DNA of 64,000 nt from Arsenophonus endosymbiont of Aphis craccivora (GTDB lineage: Bacteria > Pseudomonadota > Gammaproteobacteria > Enterobacterales > Enterobacteriaceae). The notes under the pieces are model-generated. The model ran no database searches. It was given only the letters and a program-made list of their open reading frames with translations, and was not told where the DNA came from. Positions within the stretch are counted from its first letter, which is position 1; every line of letters begins with the position of its first letter. Made by a program: the position numbers and the translations under genes. Shown here in pieces: positions 31,887-52,063 of the stretch. The DNA lies in NCBI RefSeq assembly GCF_013460135.1, contig NZ_CP038155.1, positions 434,001 through 498,000 on the forward strand, read 5' to 3'.

Positions 31887-32876
31887 TCATTCATCAGCAA
31901 TACTTGCTGGAGGCCAATTTTCTAGACGCATGCCTAGCGATAAACTTCTTGATGCCAAAACATCCTTAATTTCAGTAAGTGATTTTTTACCAAGATTAGG
32001 CGTTTTAAGCAACTCAACTTCAGTGCGCTGAACCAAATCACCGATGTAGTGGATAGCTTCTGCTTTTAAACAGTTAGCAGAGCGGACAGTCAATTCCAGA
32101 TCGTCAACTGCGCGCAGCAGAATCGGATCAAACTCTGGCTTCTCATCTTTAACTTCAACCTTAGCAACATCGCGTAAATCAACGAAAGCTTCGAGTTGTT
32201 CAGCCAAGATAGTTGCTGCTCGACGAATCGCCTCTTCTGGATCGATTGTGCCGTTAGTTTCCATCTCGATAACCAGCTTATCCAAATCAGTGCGTTGTTC
32301 TACACGCGTCGCTTCAACATTGTAGGCAATACGCTCTACAGGGCTATAGCATGCATCAACTAATAAACGACCGATTGGGCGCTCATCTTCTTCCGAATGA
32401 ATACGGGCAGAAGCCGGCACATATCCACGACCACGCTGTACTTTAATACGCATATTAATAGCAGCGCTTTCATCAGTTAGATGGCAGATAACATGTTGCG
32501 GCTTGACGATTTCGATATCATCATTAGGGGTGATATCGGCGGCAGTCACAGGGCCAATTCCAGATTTATTCAAGCTCAGAATAACTTCATCTTTACCGTG
32601 AACTTTTACCGCCAGCCCTTTCAGGTTAAGGAGAATCTCCAGGATATCTTCCTGCACACCTTCTTTAGTGCTGTACTCATGCAGTACACCATCAATTTCA
32701 ACCTCGGTCACAGCACAACCAGGCATAGACGAAAGCAAAATACGGCGTAGTGCGTTACCAAGAGTATGGCCAAAGCCACGTTCTAACGGTTCAAGGGTTA
32801 CCTTGGCGTGCGTCGAACTAATTTGCTCGATATCAACCAGGCGCGGTTTAAGAAACTCTGTCACAGAACCCTGCAT
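31887..32876 (-). CDS. rpoA: RNA polymerase alpha subunit RpoA
   Basis: RpoA dimerises to nucleate RNA polymerase and its C-terminal domain contacts UP elements and activators. The 329 residues match E. coli in length: N-terminal domain (about 1-235) with [20 protein letters not shown], linker, and C-terminal domain with [20 protein letters not shown] and [11 protein letters not shown]. Alpha operon order rpsM-rpsK-rpsD-rpoA-rplQ is kept. Intact. Confidence 0.99.
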   Translation of the reverse strand: MQGSVTEFLKPRLVDIEQISSTHAKVTLEPLERGFGHTLGNALRRILLSSMPGCAVTEVEIDGVLHEYSTKEGVQEDILEILLNLKGLAVKVHGKDEVILSLNKSGIGPVTAADITPNDDIEIVKPQHVICHLTDESAAINMRIKVQRGRGYVPASARIHSEEDERPIGRLLVDACYSPVERIAYNVEATRVEQRTDLDKLVIEMETNGTIDPEEAIRRAATILAEQLEAFVDLRDVAKVEVKDEKPEFDPILLRAVDDLELTVRSANCLKAEAIHYIGDLVQRTEVELLKTPNLGKKSLTEIKDVLASRSLSLGMRLENWPPASIADE

Positions 32877-32901
32877 TGTGTCCTCTCTTTGGTACTAAGC
32901 T

Positions 32902-33540
<639 letters not shown>

Positions 33541-33557
33541 CTAAAAACGCAACGTAA

Positions 33558-33950
<393 letters not shown>

Positions 33951-33962
33951 TTAATACCCCGA

Positions 33963-34316
33963 CTATTTCTTGATCGGCTTACGCGGGCCCTTACGGGTAC
34001 GCGCATTAGTCTTAGTACGTTGACCACGCACAGGAAGACCACGTCGGTGACGTAAACCACGATAACAACCAAGATCCATTAAGCGCTTGATGCTTAGGGT
34101 AACTTCACGACGCAAATCACCTTCAACAATGTATTTAGCAACTTCGTCACGTAACTTGTCGATTTTCTCTTCAGACAGCTCACTGATCTTAACATGCTCA
34201 GCAATACGAGTTGCTGCACAGATTGACTGTGAGCGAGTTTTGCCGATGCCGTAAATCGATGTTAATGCGATTACGGTATGTTGATCAGGAATGTTAATGC
34301 CTGCTATACGGGCCAC
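33963..34316 (-). CDS. rpsM: 30S ribosomal protein S13
   Basis: S13 sits in the head of the small subunit and contacts P-site tRNA. 117 residues from a GTG start ([14 protein letters not shown]) with GTG supported by AGGAG upstream and by the E. coli start. The basic tail [21 protein letters not shown] region is complete. First gene of the alpha operon and target of S4 feedback through its leader. Confidence 0.98.
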   Translation of the reverse strand: MARIAGINIPDQHTVIALTSIYGIGKTRSQSICAATRIAEHVKISELSEEKIDKLRDEVAKYIVEGDLRREVTLSIKRLMDLGCYRGLRHRRGLPVRGQRTKTNARTRKGPRKPIKK

Positions 34317-34411
34317 TATGCACTCCTAAAGTTAAATACTGCATAACTGTTCTGAAAAGCCCGCTTTCAGGATACTCAAACAGTTATACATTTTTTTAGA
34401 TAAAAAGTTTG
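34317..34411 (-). promoter_or_regulatory. Alpha-operon leader (S4 feedback site)
   Basis: Upstream of the rpsM GTG the minus strand carries GAGTATCCTGAAAGCGGGC, then TTTTCAG and AGGAGTGCATA, closely matching the E. coli alpha leader as recalled (Rfam Alpha_RBS). That RNA folds into a pseudoknot that S4 binds to block initiation. Folding was not computed. Confidence 0.7.
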
Positions 34412-34430
34412 GCTGGCTAATTTAGCCAGC
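34412..34430 (-). terminator. Hairpin between rpmJ and the alpha leader
   Basis: Arms GCTGGCTAA and TTAGCCAGC are perfect complements around one base, followed on the minus strand by AAACTTTTTA. It may attenuate transcription between the spc and alpha operons. Confidence 0.6.
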
Positions 34431-34464
34431 TTAACCCAACTTTGCAAGAAAAAAATGCTTTTTC

Positions 34465-34581
34465 TTAACCTTGACGTTGTTTATGTCTTGGTTCAACGCT
34501 GCAAATCACACGAACAATACCTTCACGTCTAATGATTTTACAGTTACGGCATAATTTCTTGACTGAAGCACGAACTTTCAT
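34465..34581 (-). CDS. rpmJ: 50S ribosomal protein L36
   Basis: This 38-residue protein was found by reading the gap between secY and rps[21 protein letters not shown] through PRHKQRQG. The zinc ligands Cys11, Cys14, Cys27 and the following His are present, so it is the zinc-binding form. L36 helps late folding of 23S rRNA. It follows secY in the spc operon as in E. coli. Confidence 0.97.
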   Translation of the reverse strand: MKVRASVKKLCRNCKIIRREGIVRVICSVEPRHKQRQG

Positions 34582-34624
34582 TTTTACTCTCCGTAACTTC
34601 CTAAGCAAATTAATTTAAAGACAA

Positions 34625-35950
34625 TTATTTGCCTTGAAGATTTGCCTTTTTCAATGCAGACTCATATTGACTGGAAATCATAAGAGTTTGCACTTGAGCC
34701 ATAAAGTCCATAATAACGACGACGACAATTAGAAGTGAAGTACCACCAAAATAGAATGGAACTTTCATTGCGTCACGCATGAACTCCGGGATTAAGCAAA
34801 TAAAAGTAATATACAATGCACCTACTAATGTTAGGCGTGTCATTACTTTGTCAATATACTTGGCCGTTTGCTCTCCCGGACGAATTCCTGGTACAAATGC
34901 ACCGGACTTCTTCAGGTTATCTGCTGTCTCTCGCGGATTAAAAACTAATGCCGTATAAAAGAAACAGAAGAAGATGATTGCAGATGCATAAAGTAACACA
35001 TAAAGCTGGTGTCCTGGCTGCAAATACATTGAAATAGCTGTCAGCCAACCCCAACCTGTTCCATCACCAAACCAGGAAGCTATTGTACCTGGGAACAGTA
35101 TAATACTGGAAGCAAAAATTGCAGGAATAACACCTGCCATATTTACCTTTAATGGTAAATGTGTGCTTTGTGCAGCATAAATGCGACGACCTTGTTGACG
35201 TTTTGCGTAGTTAACCACTATGCGACGCTGACCACGTTCCATAAAGACAACAAAATAAGTCACAGCAAATACTAAAACTGCAATCAAGAACAACAGGAGG
35301 AAGTGCAAATCGCCTTGCCGAGCTTGCTCAATGGTATGGCCAATGGCCGGCGGGAGCCCCGCAACTATACCTGCAAAGATAATGATAGAGATACCGTTTC
35401 CAATACCTCTTTCAGTAATTTGTTCGCCTAGCCACATCAGAAACATTGTTCCTGTCACTAAACTAACAACGGCCATGAAATAAAACGGAAAACCAGGATT
35501 GATTACCAACCCTTGCATTCCAGCCATATTTGGTAAACCTGTCGCAATACCAATAGATTGGAATATCGCTAATACCAAAGTACCATAACGCGTATATTGA
35601 CTAATATTACGGCGACCGGCTTCCCCTTCCTTCTTAATCTCTGCTAGACGTGGATTAACTACAGTCAGTAATTGGACAATAATCGATGCCGAAATATACG
35701 GCATAATTCCCAATGCAAAGATAGAAGCACGACTAAGTGCACCACCAGAGAACATATTAAACATTTCAATGATGGTGCCTCTTTGCTGTTCAAGCAATTT
35801 GGCAAGCACAGTGGCATCAATACCAGGAATAGGAATAAAAGAACCAATACGGAAAACAATCAGCGCCCCAATAACAAACAAAAGCCTGCGTTTAAGTTCG
35901 CCTATGCCATCTTTAGCACTTTGAAAATCTAAACCTGGTTGCTTCGACAT
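34625..35950 (-). CDS. secY: Protein translocase subunit SecY
   Basis: SecY forms the inner-membrane protein-conducting channel with SecE and SecG. The start [20 protein letters not shown] at 35950 matches E. coli; an in-frame ATG 54 bases upstream lies in rplO and is rejected. Ten membrane segments can be read, with the plug-region [20 protein letters not shown] and the SecA-contact loop [19 protein letters not shown]. 441 residues, intact. Start lies 7 bp after rplO. Confidence 0.98.
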   Translation of the reverse strand: MSKQPGLDFQSAKDGIGELKRRLLFVIGALIVFRIGSFIPIPGIDATVLAKLLEQQRGTIIEMFNMFSGGALSRASIFALGIMPYISASIIVQLLTVVNPRLAEIKKEGEAGRRNISQYTRYGTLVLAIFQSIGIATGLPNMAGMQGLVINPGFPFYFMAVVSLVTGTMFLMWLGEQITERGIGNGISIIIFAGIVAGLPPAIGHTIEQARQGDLHFLLLFLIAVLVFAVTYFVVFMERGQRRIVVNYAKRQQGRRIYAAQSTHLPLKVNMAGVIPAIFASSIILFPGTIASWFGDGTGWGWLTAISMYLQPGHQLYVLLYASAIIFFCFFYTALVFNPRETADNLKKSGAFVPGIRPGEQTAKYIDKVMTRLTLVGALYITFICLIPEFMRDAMKVPFYFGGTSLLIVVVVIMDFMAQVQTLMISSQYESALKKANLQGK

Positions 35951-35957
35951 CTGTAAC

Positions 35958-36392
35958 TTATTCCTCGATTTTACCGCCAGCCGCTTCAATTGCAGTCCGT
36001 GCACCTTTTGTTACACGAAGACCACGTACAGTTACTGGACGATTAACTTCACCAGAAAGAATAACTTTCGCATATTCTATTTGAATGCCAACTATATTAG
36101 CAGCTTTCAGTGTATTCAGATCAATGACATCGCCTTCAACTTTAGCAAAGTCTGACAAACGAACTTCTGCAGTAATCATTGCTTTACGTGAAGTAAAACC
36201 AAATTTTGGTAAACGACGATATAGAGGCATCTGACCGCCTTCAAAACCACGACGTACTCCACCGCCAGAACGAGACTTCTGACCTTTATGACCACGTCCG
36301 CCAGTTTTACCTAAACCGGAACCAATACCGCGACCTACGCGTTTAGGTGCATGTTTAGCACCTTCAGCTGGAGACAGAGTATTTAAGCGCAT
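35958..36392 (-). CDS. rplO: 50S ribosomal protein L15
   Basis: L15 binds 23S rRNA late in assembly. 144 residues starting [20 protein letters not shown], with the Gly/Arg-rich extension [20 protein letters not shown]. Spc operon, 3 bp after rpmD. Intact. Confidence 0.98.
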   Translation of the reverse strand: MRLNTLSPAEGAKHAPKRVGRGIGSGLGKTGGRGHKGQKSRSGGGVRRGFEGGQMPLYRRLPKFGFTSRKAMITAEVRLSDFAKVEGDVIDLNTLKAANIVGIQIEYAKVILSGEVNRPVTVRGLRVTKGARTAIEAAGGKIEE

Positions 36393-36395
36393 CTG

Positions 36396-36575
36396 TTACT
36401 CCTCAACTTTAACCATGTAGGAAACCAAATTGATCATGCCGCGGACCGCTGGTGTATCTTCACGTTCTACAGTATGACCAATACGACGCAGACCTAAACC
36501 GATCATGGTTGCCTTATGTTTTGGCAAACGACCAATAGTACTGCGAAATTGTGTAATTATAATAGTCTTAGCCAT
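36396..36575 (-). CDS. rpmD: 50S ribosomal protein L30
   Basis: Short gene of 59 codons read from the gap between rpsE and rpl[21 protein letters not shown], ending [13 protein letters not shown]. It is the usual length for L30 and lies 6 bp after rpsE. Intact. Confidence 0.97.
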   Translation of the reverse strand: MAKTIIITQFRSTIGRLPKHKATMIGLGLRRIGHTVEREDTPAVRGMINLVSYMVKVEE

Positions 36576-36581
36576 GGTCCA

Positions 36582-37091
<510 letters not shown>

Positions 37092-37096
37092 CTACC

Positions 37097-37450
37097 TTAG
37101 AACTGAAGGCCAGCTTCACGGGCAGCATCTGCCAGTGCCTGGACTCGACCATGATATTGGAAACCAGAACGGTCAAAAGCAACTTCTTTGATGCCTTTTT
37201 CCAACGCGCGCTCAGCAATTAATTTACCAACTGCTGCTGCTGCTTCTTTGTTTCCTGTGTACTTTACTTGCTCATTGATAGTTTTTTCTGTAGTAGAAGC
37301 AACCACCAAAGTTTCAGAACCGTTTGGTGCAATAACCTGCGCATAAATATGTCGAGGGGTACGGTGTACCACCAAGCGCGTTGCACCCAGTTCATGTAGT
37401 TTGCGGCGTGCGCGGGTCGCACGACGGATACGAGCTACTTTCTTATCCAT
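37097..37450 (-). CDS. rplR: 50S ribosomal protein L18
   Basis: L18 binds 5S rRNA with L5 and L25. 117 residues starting [20 protein letters not shown] and ending [11 protein letters not shown], the usual length. 14 bp before rpsE. Intact. Confidence 0.98.
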   Translation of the reverse strand: MDKKVARIRRATRARRKLHELGATRLVVHRTPRHIYAQVIAPNGSETLVVASTTEKTINEQVKYTGNKEAAAAVGKLIAERALEKGIKEVAFDRSGFQYHGRVQALADAAREAGLQF

Positions 37451-37459
37451 AGTGTTACC

Positions 37460-37993
37460 TTACTTCTTCTTAGCCTCTTTAGTACGCACGATTTCATCGG
37501 CGTAACGAACACCTTTACCTTTATAAGGTTCAGGACGACGGTAAGCACGCAATTCTGCTGCAACTTGGCCAATTGCCTGTTTATCTGCTCCTTCCAACAC
37601 AATTTCAGTCTGTGAAGGACATTTTGCAGTAATACCTGCTGGCAGTTCATGCTCTACTGGATGAGAGAAACCTAAGGACAAACTTACAGTATTGCCTTTA
37701 ATAGCTGCACGATAACCGACACCAACCAGCTGAAGTTTCTTAGTGAAGCCTTCGGTAACACCAATAACCATTGCATTCAATAAAGAACGCGTCGTACCCG
37801 CTTGCGCCCATGCATCAGCAAAACCTTCACGAGCTGCAAACGTTAATTGATTATCAGCATCTTTGACTTCAACAGCTTTATGGATTGTACGAGTAAGCTC
37901 GCCATTTTTACCTTTAATCGTTATATCCTGACCGTCAAGTTTAACTTCTACGCCGGCAGGAATGACGACAGGTGCTTTTGCCACACGAGACAT
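37460..37993 (-). CDS. rplF: 50S ribosomal protein L6
   Basis: L6 sits at the base of the stalk near the factor-binding site. 177 residues made of two similar domains, with [20 protein letters not shown] and the conserved C-terminal [18 protein letters not shown]. Spc operon. Intact. Confidence 0.98.
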   Translation of the reverse strand: MSRVAKAPVVIPAGVEVKLDGQDITIKGKNGELTRTIHKAVEVKDADNQLTFAAREGFADAWAQAGTTRSLLNAMVIGVTEGFTKKLQLVGVGYRAAIKGNTVSLSLGFSHPVEHELPAGITAKCPSQTEIVLEGADKQAIGQVAAELRAYRRPEPYKGKGVRYADEIVRTKEAKKK

Positions 37994-38007
37994 TCTTTCC
38001 TCCCGAA

Positions 38008-38400
38008 TTAAGCTACGTAGCAGAGAATTTCGCCACCTAAACCTGCTTGGCGAGCTGCACGATCAGTCATGACACCTTTAGAAGTAGAAATAATCGCAAT
38101 GCCTAAACCAGCCATAACCTGTGGTAGCTCATCTTTTTTCTTATAGATACGCAAACTTGGGCTGCTTACACGCTGAATGCTTTCTACAACAGCCTTACCT
38201 TGGAAATATTTCAATGTAATTTCCAAGGTTGTCTTGATGTCGCCTTCAATTTTATAATCTTCGATATAACCTTCTTCCTTAAGCACTGTAGCAATCGCTA
38301 CTTTTAGCTTAGCGGAAGGCATGTTGACCGCAGCTTTATTAGCGGCCTGACCGTTACGGATACGAGTTAGCATATCCGAGATGGGATCTTGCATGCTCAT
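38008..38400 (-). CDS. rpsH: 30S ribosomal protein S8
   Basis: S8 binds the central domain of 16S rRNA and, in E. coli, represses the spc operon by binding near the rplE start. 130 residues from [20 protein letters not shown] to GGEILCYVA, with the rRNA-binding [15 protein letters not shown]. Intact. Confidence 0.98.
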   Translation of the reverse strand: MSMQDPISDMLTRIRNGQAANKAAVNMPSAKLKVAIATVLKEEGYIEDYKIEGDIKTTLEITLKYFQGKAVVESIQRVSSPSLRIYKKKDELPQVMAGLGIAIISTSKGVMTDRAARQAGLGGEILCYVA

Positions 38401-38433
38401 CTGTCTTTACTCCCGTGATTCAATTGGTGATAA

Positions 38434-40017
<1,584 letters not shown>

Positions 40018-40095
40018 CTAAATGTCAACTACAACTAAGCCGCTTCTTATATAAATTGAAGAGGCAGTACAATTACCCATACATGAGGGAGCAAC

Positions 40096-40126
40096 ATTAT
40101 AACACCACAACATCAATATGGACAGA
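40096..40126 (-). promoter_or_regulatory. spc operon promoter
   Basis: The minus strand has TATAAT (plus ATTATA at 40096-40101) inside GGTGTTATAATG, preceded by TTTATTTTTTCTGTCCATAT. This matches the E. coli Pspc region as recalled. The -35 is weak (CTGTCC-like), so the assignment rests on the -10 and conservation. Confidence 0.7.
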
Positions 40127-40166
40127 AAAAATAAACGGCCGCTTTATTAAGAGCCGCTTATTCTAT
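40119..40166 (-). terminator. S10 operon terminator
   Basis: On the minus strand AAGCGGC and GCCGTTT form a 7-bp stem (one G-U pair) followed by TTATTTTTT, just after rpsQ. The overlap with the spc promoter is the same arrangement as in E. coli. Confidence 0.6.
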
Positions 40167-40184
40167 TATGAAATGGCTATCCTA

Positions 40185-40438
40185 TTAAAGAACAGCTTTT
40201 TCTACAACGCGAACAAGTCTCCATGACTTTGTTTTGGACAGTGGGCGGGTTTCACGGATTTCCACTAGATCACCGATACCACATTCATTGTTCTCGTCAT
40301 GTACATGCAATTTGGTCGTACGACGGATAAACTTACCATATAAAGGATATTTTACCATACGCTCAATAGCAACGACAATAGATTTCTCCATCTTATCGCT
40401 AGTTACACGACCTTGCAAAGTACGGATTTTATCGCTCA

Positions 40439-40439
<1 letters not shown>
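40185..40439 (-). CDS. rpsQ: 30S ribosomal protein S17
   Basis: S17 binds the 5' domain of 16S rRNA early in assembly. 84 residues, OB fold, with [20 protein letters not shown] and [20 protein letters not shown]. Last gene of the S10 operon, overlapping the rpmC stop by one base. Intact. Confidence 0.98.
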
Positions 40440-42109
<1,670 letters not shown>

Positions 42110-42114
42110 CTACC

Positions 42115-42396
<282 letters not shown>

Positions 42397-42407
42397 TTAT
42401 CCTCTAA

Positions 42408-43238
<831 letters not shown>

Positions 43239-43251
43239 TTACTCCTCCGAC

Positions 43252-44814
<1,563 letters not shown>

Positions 44815-44834
44815 TCAATCGCGCAACGACCTGA

Positions 44835-45320
<486 letters not shown>

Positions 45321-45322
45321 GC

Positions 45323-45350
45323 ATTATACGTAATTTCAGGATAAGAGCAA
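45323..45350 (-). promoter_or_regulatory. S10 operon promoter
   Basis: Minus strand: -35 TTGCTC (45345-45350), 16-bp spacer, -10 TATAAT (45323-45328). It starts the long leader before rpsJ. Confidence 0.75.
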
Positions 45351-45440
45351 GCCGTAGATAAAAAAATTGCATAAAATTTATTTATAAAAATCTTATGCAA
45401 TAATATTTGTTAAAATATTAATCAATAAATACCAATTAAA

Positions 45441-45920
45441 TCATGCCTCTTCACCCAGCTGAGATTGTAGGTGATTTTTTATTAGGCCTATGTTTGCTAT
45501 CAAAACCAATTGCTTTTCTATCCAAGCAATATGTTTTTCTTCATCCGTTAGTATTTCAATCATTAAATCGCGACTAACATAATCACTAACTGAATCCGCA
45601 TAAGCAATTGCTGAACGAAAATCTCTCGCCCATTCCAATTCAAGCAGTAAATCTGATTTAAGCATTTCTTCAACATTCTCACCAATATTTAATTTACCTA
45701 AATCCTGCAAATTTGGTATACCTTCAAGAAAGAGGATCCTTTCTATATATTTATCAGCATGTTTCATCTCATCAATAAATTCTTCATATTCAATATCATT
45801 AAGACGTAATAAACCCCAATTTTTAAACATACGGGCATGTAAAAAATATTGATTGATTGCAACAAGCTCATTACCCAATAATGTATTTAAATGGGTGATC
45901 ATTTTTTTATCGCCTTTCAT
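45441..45920 (-). CDS. bfr: Bacterioferritin Bfr
   Basis: Bfr stores iron in a 24-subunit shell with heme at subunit pairs. 159 residues, start [20 protein letters not shown]. The diiron ligands are visible: Glu18 in LLGNELVA, Glu51/His54 in [12 protein letters not shown], and the [14 protein letters not shown] set; Met52 for heme is present. Bfd lies upstream on the same strand and releases the iron. Intact. Confidence 0.97.
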   Translation of the reverse strand: MKGDKKMITHLNTLLGNELVAINQYFLHARMFKNWGLLRLNDIEYEEFIDEMKHADKYIERILFLEGIPNLQDLGKLNIGENVEEMLKSDLLLELEWARDFRSAIAYADSVSDYVSRDLMIEILTDEEKHIAWIEKQLVLIANIGLIKNHLQSQLGEEA

Positions 45921-46068
45921 TTTTTATCCTCCACTTCCAGTATCTAAAGTGTAGATAGAACGTATTAGACGAACAGAATAGAAAAATATTTTTATTGAAA
46001 AGCGAAGAGTAATTGATTAATTAAAACTAGAAAGATTCTTTGATAGCATTTAAATTTATTCTATTAAT

Positions 46069-46272
46069 TCATTGTACTGCGTCAATATCAGTAACAACAT
46101 ATAAATTTATTTGCTCATTTTGAATTAGCTGAGTTGCTTGAGGCAAGCATTTTCCACAATGGCTACCAATAGATACACACTTCTTTAATCCACTAATGGA
46201 TGTTATGTGATTATCGCGAACTAAAATTTTTATTGTTTTATCACTAATTCGATTACATAGACATACGTACAT
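46069..46272 (-). CDS. bfd: Bacterioferritin-associated ferredoxin Bfd
   Basis: Bfd carries a 2Fe-2S cluster and reduces Bfr to release iron. 67 residues with the cluster cysteines in MYVCLCNRIS and GSHCGKCLP. A Fur-box-like site lies about 42 bp upstream, fitting iron-repressed expression. Intact. Confidence 0.95.
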   Translation of the reverse strand: MYVCLCNRISDKTIKILVRDNHITSISGLKKCVSIGSHCGKCLPQATQLIQNEQINLYVVTDIDAVQ

Positions 46273-46313
46273 TTTTAATACCGACCAGTTAAAATCTCAC
46301 CAGTAATATTAAA

Positions 46314-46328
46314 TGATAATAATTTTCA
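46314..46328. promoter_or_regulatory. Fur box upstream of bfd
   Basis: TGATAATAATTTTCA matches the 7-1-7 Fur consensus TGATAAT-n-ATTATCA with one mismatch. It is placed 42-56 bp before the bfd start, in keeping with Fur repression of bfd in E. coli. Confidence 0.7.
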
Positions 46329-46400
46329 TTTTAATATTAGTTTGAGTTATATACTCAAAAATTAGATTATCGGTAATAATTTTACAGCAATCATAAAAAA

Positions 46401-46421
46401 AGAGGCGAAAGCCTCTTTTTT
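46401..46421 (-). terminator. Terminator after tufA
   Basis: Stem AGAGGC/GCCTCT with GAAA loop, flanked by A-run and T-run, 17 bp beyond the tufA stop. It can end str-operon transcription and may also work in reverse. Confidence 0.92.
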
Positions 46422-46437
46422 CAAATTCAATATCAAA

Positions 46438-47646
<1,209 letters not shown>

Positions 47647-47693
47647 TCAAACAATAGGAGAGAACCAGATTAAATAGTTAAACCGAAAGCCAA

Positions 47694-49805
47694 TTACTTA
47701 GCTTTACGAGCTTCAATAATTGCTTGAGCAACATTGGTTGGTGCTTCATTGTACTTCAAAAATTCCATTGAGTAAGAAGCACGACCTTGAGTTTGTGAAC
47801 GCAGATCTGTGGCATAACCAAACATTTCTGATAATGGTACTTGAGCACTAACTATCTTACCAGTTGCTGTATCTTCCATACCTTCAATCATACCACGACG
47901 ACGGTTCAGGTCACCAATTACGTCACCCATATAGTCTTCAGGCGTTTCAACTTCAACTTTCATGATTGGCTCCAGTAAAACTGGACCTGCTTTCATGAAA
48001 CCTTCTTTGAAAGCCATAGAACCTGCAATTTTGAATGCCATTTCCGAGGAATCAACCTCATGATAGGAACCATCATACAATGCCACTTTGACATCAACAA
48101 TGGGGTAACCCGCCAGAACACCATTTTTCATCTGTTCTTGAACGCCTTTATCCACCGCAGGTATGTACTCTTTAGGTACAACGCCACCAACGATTTCGTT
48201 GTGGAATTCATAACCAATTTCATGGCCTGCTTCCAAAGGTTCAACGCGTATCCATACATGACCAAATTGACCACGACCACCAGACTGACGAACAAACTTA
48301 CCTTCCTGCTCAACAGACTTACGAATAGTCTCACGGTATGCTACTTGTGGTTTACCAACGTTCGCTTCAACTTTACATTCACGACGCATACGGTCAACCA
48401 ATACTTCCAGATGCAACTCACCCATACCAGCAATAATTGTCTGACCAGATTCTTCATCTGTTGACACGCGGAAGGATGGATCTTCTTGAGCCAAACGACC
48501 TAAAGCAATACCCATTTTTTCTTGGTCAGCTTTAGTTTTAGGTTCAATAGCAACCGAGATAACAGGCTGTGGAAATTCCATACGCTCCAAAATAATTGGC
48601 GCATCCATAGCACATAGCGTATCACCGGTAGTCACATCTTTGAGGCCGATAGCGGCAGCAATGTCACCCGCTCGGACTTCTTTAATTTCTTCACGTTTAT
48701 TAGCATGCATCTGAACGATACGACCAAAACGCTCTTTTTTATCTTTAACTGGGTTAAGAACGGTATCCCCTGAATTAACTACACCAGAGTAAACCCGGAA
48801 GAAAGTCAAATTACCAACAAATGGGTCAGTTGCAATTTTGAATGCTAATGCTGAAAAAGGCTCATCATCACTTGCATGGCGTTCTGCTGGTGTATTTTTA
48901 CCATCGGTTAAAACACCATTAATTGCCGGAATATCAGTAGGTGAGGGTAAATATTCAATAACCGCATCCAGCATTGCTTGTACGCCTTTATTTTTAAAGG
49001 CTGAACCGCACGTAACCAAAATAATTTCATTATTCAATACGCGCTTACGCAATGCTTGTTTGATATCTTCTTCAGACAGCTCTTCGCCACCAAAATATTT
49101 TTCCATCAACTCATCTGATGCTTCAGCCGCAGCTTCAATCAGCTTACCATGCCACTCTTCAGCTTGAGTTTGTAAGTTTGCTGGAATATCTTCATAAACG
49201 AAAGTAACGCCTTGATCACTATCATTCCACTGGATTGCTTTCATTTTAACTAAATCGATAACACCAGTGAATGATGCTTCAGCGCCAATAGGTAACTGAA
49301 GTGGAACTGGTATTGCTGCCAGACGTGACTCAATCTGTTCAACAACACGCAAGAAATTAGCACCCATACGATCCATTTTATTAACAAATGCGATACGGGG
49401 TACTTGATACTTATTTGCCTGACGCCAAACTGTTTCAGATTGTGGTTGAACACCACCAACTGCACAATAAACCATTACCGCACCATCAAGAACACGCATA
49501 GAACGTTCTACTTCAATAGTGAAGTCAACGTGTCCTGGTGTGTCAATGATGTTGATGCGGTGTTCGTCAAACTGTTTACCCATACCAGACCAGAAAGCAG
49601 TAGTTGCAGCTGAAGTGATAGTAATACCACGCTCTTGCTCCTGCTCCATCCAGTCCATCGTTGCTGCGCCATCATGAACTTCACCAATTTTATGGCTCAC
49701 GCCAGTATAAAATAGGATACGTTCAGTTGTTGTGGTCTTACCAGCATCAATATGGGCACTAATACCGATGTTGCGATAACGCGTAATGGGAGTTTTACGA
49801 GCCAT
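47694..49805 (-). CDS. fusA: Elongation factor G
   Basis: EF-G drives translocation and, with RRF, recycling. Start [20 protein letters not shown] at 49805 matches the family; an in-frame ATG five codons upstream overlaps the ribosome site. 703 residues, with [35 protein letters not shown] and [10 protein letters not shown], and domains II-V complete. Intact. Confidence 0.98.
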   Translation of the reverse strand: MARKTPITRYRNIGISAHIDAGKTTTTERILFYTGVSHKIGEVHDGAATMDWMEQEQERGITITSAATTAFWSGMGKQFDEHRINIIDTPGHVDFTIEVERSMRVLDGAVMVYCAVGGVQPQSETVWRQANKYQVPRIAFVNKMDRMGANFLRVVEQIESRLAAIPVPLQLPIGAEASFTGVIDLVKMKAIQWNDSDQGVTFVYEDIPANLQTQAEEWHGKLIEAAAEASDELMEKYFGGEELSEEDIKQALRKRVLNNEIILVTCGSAFKNKGVQAMLDAVIEYLPSPTDIPAINGVLTDGKNTPAERHASDDEPFSALAFKIATDPFVGNLTFFRVYSGVVNSGDTVLNPVKDKKERFGRIVQMHANKREEIKEVRAGDIAAAIGLKDVTTGDTLCAMDAPIILERMEFPQPVISVAIEPKTKADQEKMGIALGRLAQEDPSFRVSTDEESGQTIIAGMGELHLEVLVDRMRRECKVEANVGKPQVAYRETIRKSVEQEGKFVRQSGGRGQFGHVWIRVEPLEAGHEIGYEFHNEIVGGVVPKEYIPAVDKGVQEQMKNGVLAGYPIVDVKVALYDGSYHEVDSSEMAFKIAGSMAFKEGFMKAGPVLLEPIMKVEVETPEDYMGDVIGDLNRRRGMIEGMEDTATGKIVSAQVPLSEMFGYATDLRSQTQGRASYSMEFLKYNEAPTNVAQAIIEARKAK

Positions 49806-49881
49806 TTTTTCCTCTCTCATGACCGTTCAATTCGTACAAGGGTAACACCATGTTACCCTTACGAAACATAACTAGCGAATG

Positions 49882-50367
<486 letters not shown>

Positions 50368-50450
50368 TTAAATTCAGGGTTGTCCAAAACTCTATGAGTT
50401 TATTTTGACATTAAAAAATTAAATGTTTGGCCTTACTTAACGGAGAACCA

Positions 50451-50873
<423 letters not shown>

Positions 50874-50904
50874 TTATCGCCATGATAAAACACGAGGACG
50901 CGAA

Positions 50905-50933
50905 ATTTTATTGCTGACAGAGGCAGGTGTCAA
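50905..50933 (-). promoter_or_regulatory. str operon promoter
   Basis: Minus strand: TTGACA (50928-50933), 17-bp spacer, TAAAAT (50905-50910). Near-consensus and followed by GCGTCCTCG, as at the E. coli str promoter. It drives rpsL-rpsG-fusA-tufA and lies between tusB and rpsL. Confidence 0.88.
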
Positions 50934-50955
50934 GAAATATAAAAAGGATCATCCA

Positions 50956-51261
50956 TTACCAAGCAAAATATTGTGGATGTTTTACCGTTAATTGCACAAA
51001 ATTAACATAAGATATCTGACGGACATAAGATGACATATATGGCATTAATCCCCTGGCTTCTACATCATTTTGTAAAGCAAAAACTTGAATCCTTGTATCT
51101 TTTAATTGCATTAAAAAATTATTATCTTTATTACCCAATGAGATTTTATGTCCCATAAAAACCCCATCCTGTAATAATAATACCTCATCCTGTTCCGTTA
51201 ATAAGCTAATTAGTGAATCAAAGTCACTATAATAAGGGGAAGTAGAAATGGTATATAGCAT
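50956..51261 (-). CDS. tusB: Sulfurtransferase complex subunit TusB
   Basis: TusB is part of the TusBCD hexamer in the sulfur relay for 2-thiouridine in tRNA. 101 residues starting MLYTISTSPYYSDFDSLISL, slightly longer than the 95 of E. coli. Last of yheO-tusD-tusC-tusB. Intact. Confidence 0.9.
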   Translation of the reverse strand: MLYTISTSPYYSDFDSLISLLTEQDEVLLLQDGVFMGHKISLGNKDNNFLMQLKDTRIQVFALQNDVEARGLMPYMSSYVRQISYVNFVQLTVKHPQYFAW

Positions 51262-51278
51262 GTTAGTCTTCTGTTTAA

Positions 51279-51638
51279 CTAGAAAGTCAGAATTACATCA
51301 TAATCTGCTAAGTTACGTCTAAGCCTGTCAGCAGGAATAACTGTTGCCGGTAGGATACAGCTACTGTCAGCAGAGAATCCCCTTGCTTCAAGATCTTCCT
51401 GACAAATATAACAAGCATTAATATCATATAATGGCAGTAATTTATAGGTTGAAATGTAATCACGCGCCAGGATTTTACTCGGATTTTGTTTGACCAGTAA
51501 TTGGCAAACACCATCAGAAATAAAGAAAACACCAATCTTTTCAGTTAATGCAGAAGCGGCGAGCAAAGCATCTAATCCTTCACGACCACTTGAAGTTCCA
51601 TGAGGTATTTTCATAAATACAAATGCTATTTTTTTCAT
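51279..51638 (-). CDS. tusC: Sulfurtransferase complex subunit TusC
   Basis: TusC pairs with TusD in the TusBCD complex. Start [20 protein letters not shown] at 51638 (119 residues) fits E. coli; an in-frame ATG 36 bases upstream overlaps tusD and is rejected. Ends [10 protein letters not shown]. Intact. Confidence 0.93.
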   Translation of the reverse strand: MKKIAFVFMKIPHGTSSGREGLDALLAASALTEKIGVFFISDGVCQLLVKQNPSKILARDYISTYKLLPLYDINACYICQEDLEARGFSADSSCILPATVIPADRLRRNLADYDVILTF

Positions 51639-51645
51639 ATTTATC

Positions 51646-52059
51646 TCAAAATTGAACTGTGCGATCACAGACAAGCATGGCCTCAGCCAAACTACCTAAC
51701 CCGCTCAATACAAAATCTTCATCCAGATTAGCACCGGGTAAGTGACTATTTTTGGCTTCAGTTTCATCAATAATACCCCGTCGCAATGCAGCAGCAACGC
51801 AGACATTCAATTGACATCCTGTCTGCTGTGCTAATGTTTTCCATCCTATAAGTAAATTAAATTCATCACTAGCTGGTGAAATTAATTGATTACCGTTATA
51901 AACACCTTCTTGATAGAAAAAAACGGTTTTTAGTATATGTCCTTCCATAACCAAAGCATTCGCGAATTGCCAAGCATTAGTGGCCTGCTGAGTTCCATAA
52001 GCAGGCTCTGTCACTAATAGGCAATAAGTCAAAGGCTTATGTAAAGTAGAAGCCCCCAT
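51646..52059 (-). CDS. tusD: Sulfurtransferase complex subunit TusD
   Basis: TusD takes sulfur from TusA on a cysteine and passes it to TusE. The active Cys is in [16 protein letters not shown]. 137 residues from the ATG at 52059, which has GGTGAG upstream; the protein is nine residues longer at the N-terminus than in E. coli, whose start aligns with a TTG here. Ends CDRTVQF. Intact. Confidence 0.93.
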   Translation of the reverse strand: MGASTLHKPLTYCLLVTEPAYGTQQATNAWQFANALVMEGHILKTVFFYQEGVYNGNQLISPASDEFNLLIGWKTLAQQTGCQLNVCVAAALRRGIIDETEAKNSHLPGANLDEDFVLSGLGSLAEAMLVCDRTVQF

Positions 52060-52063
52060 TTAT

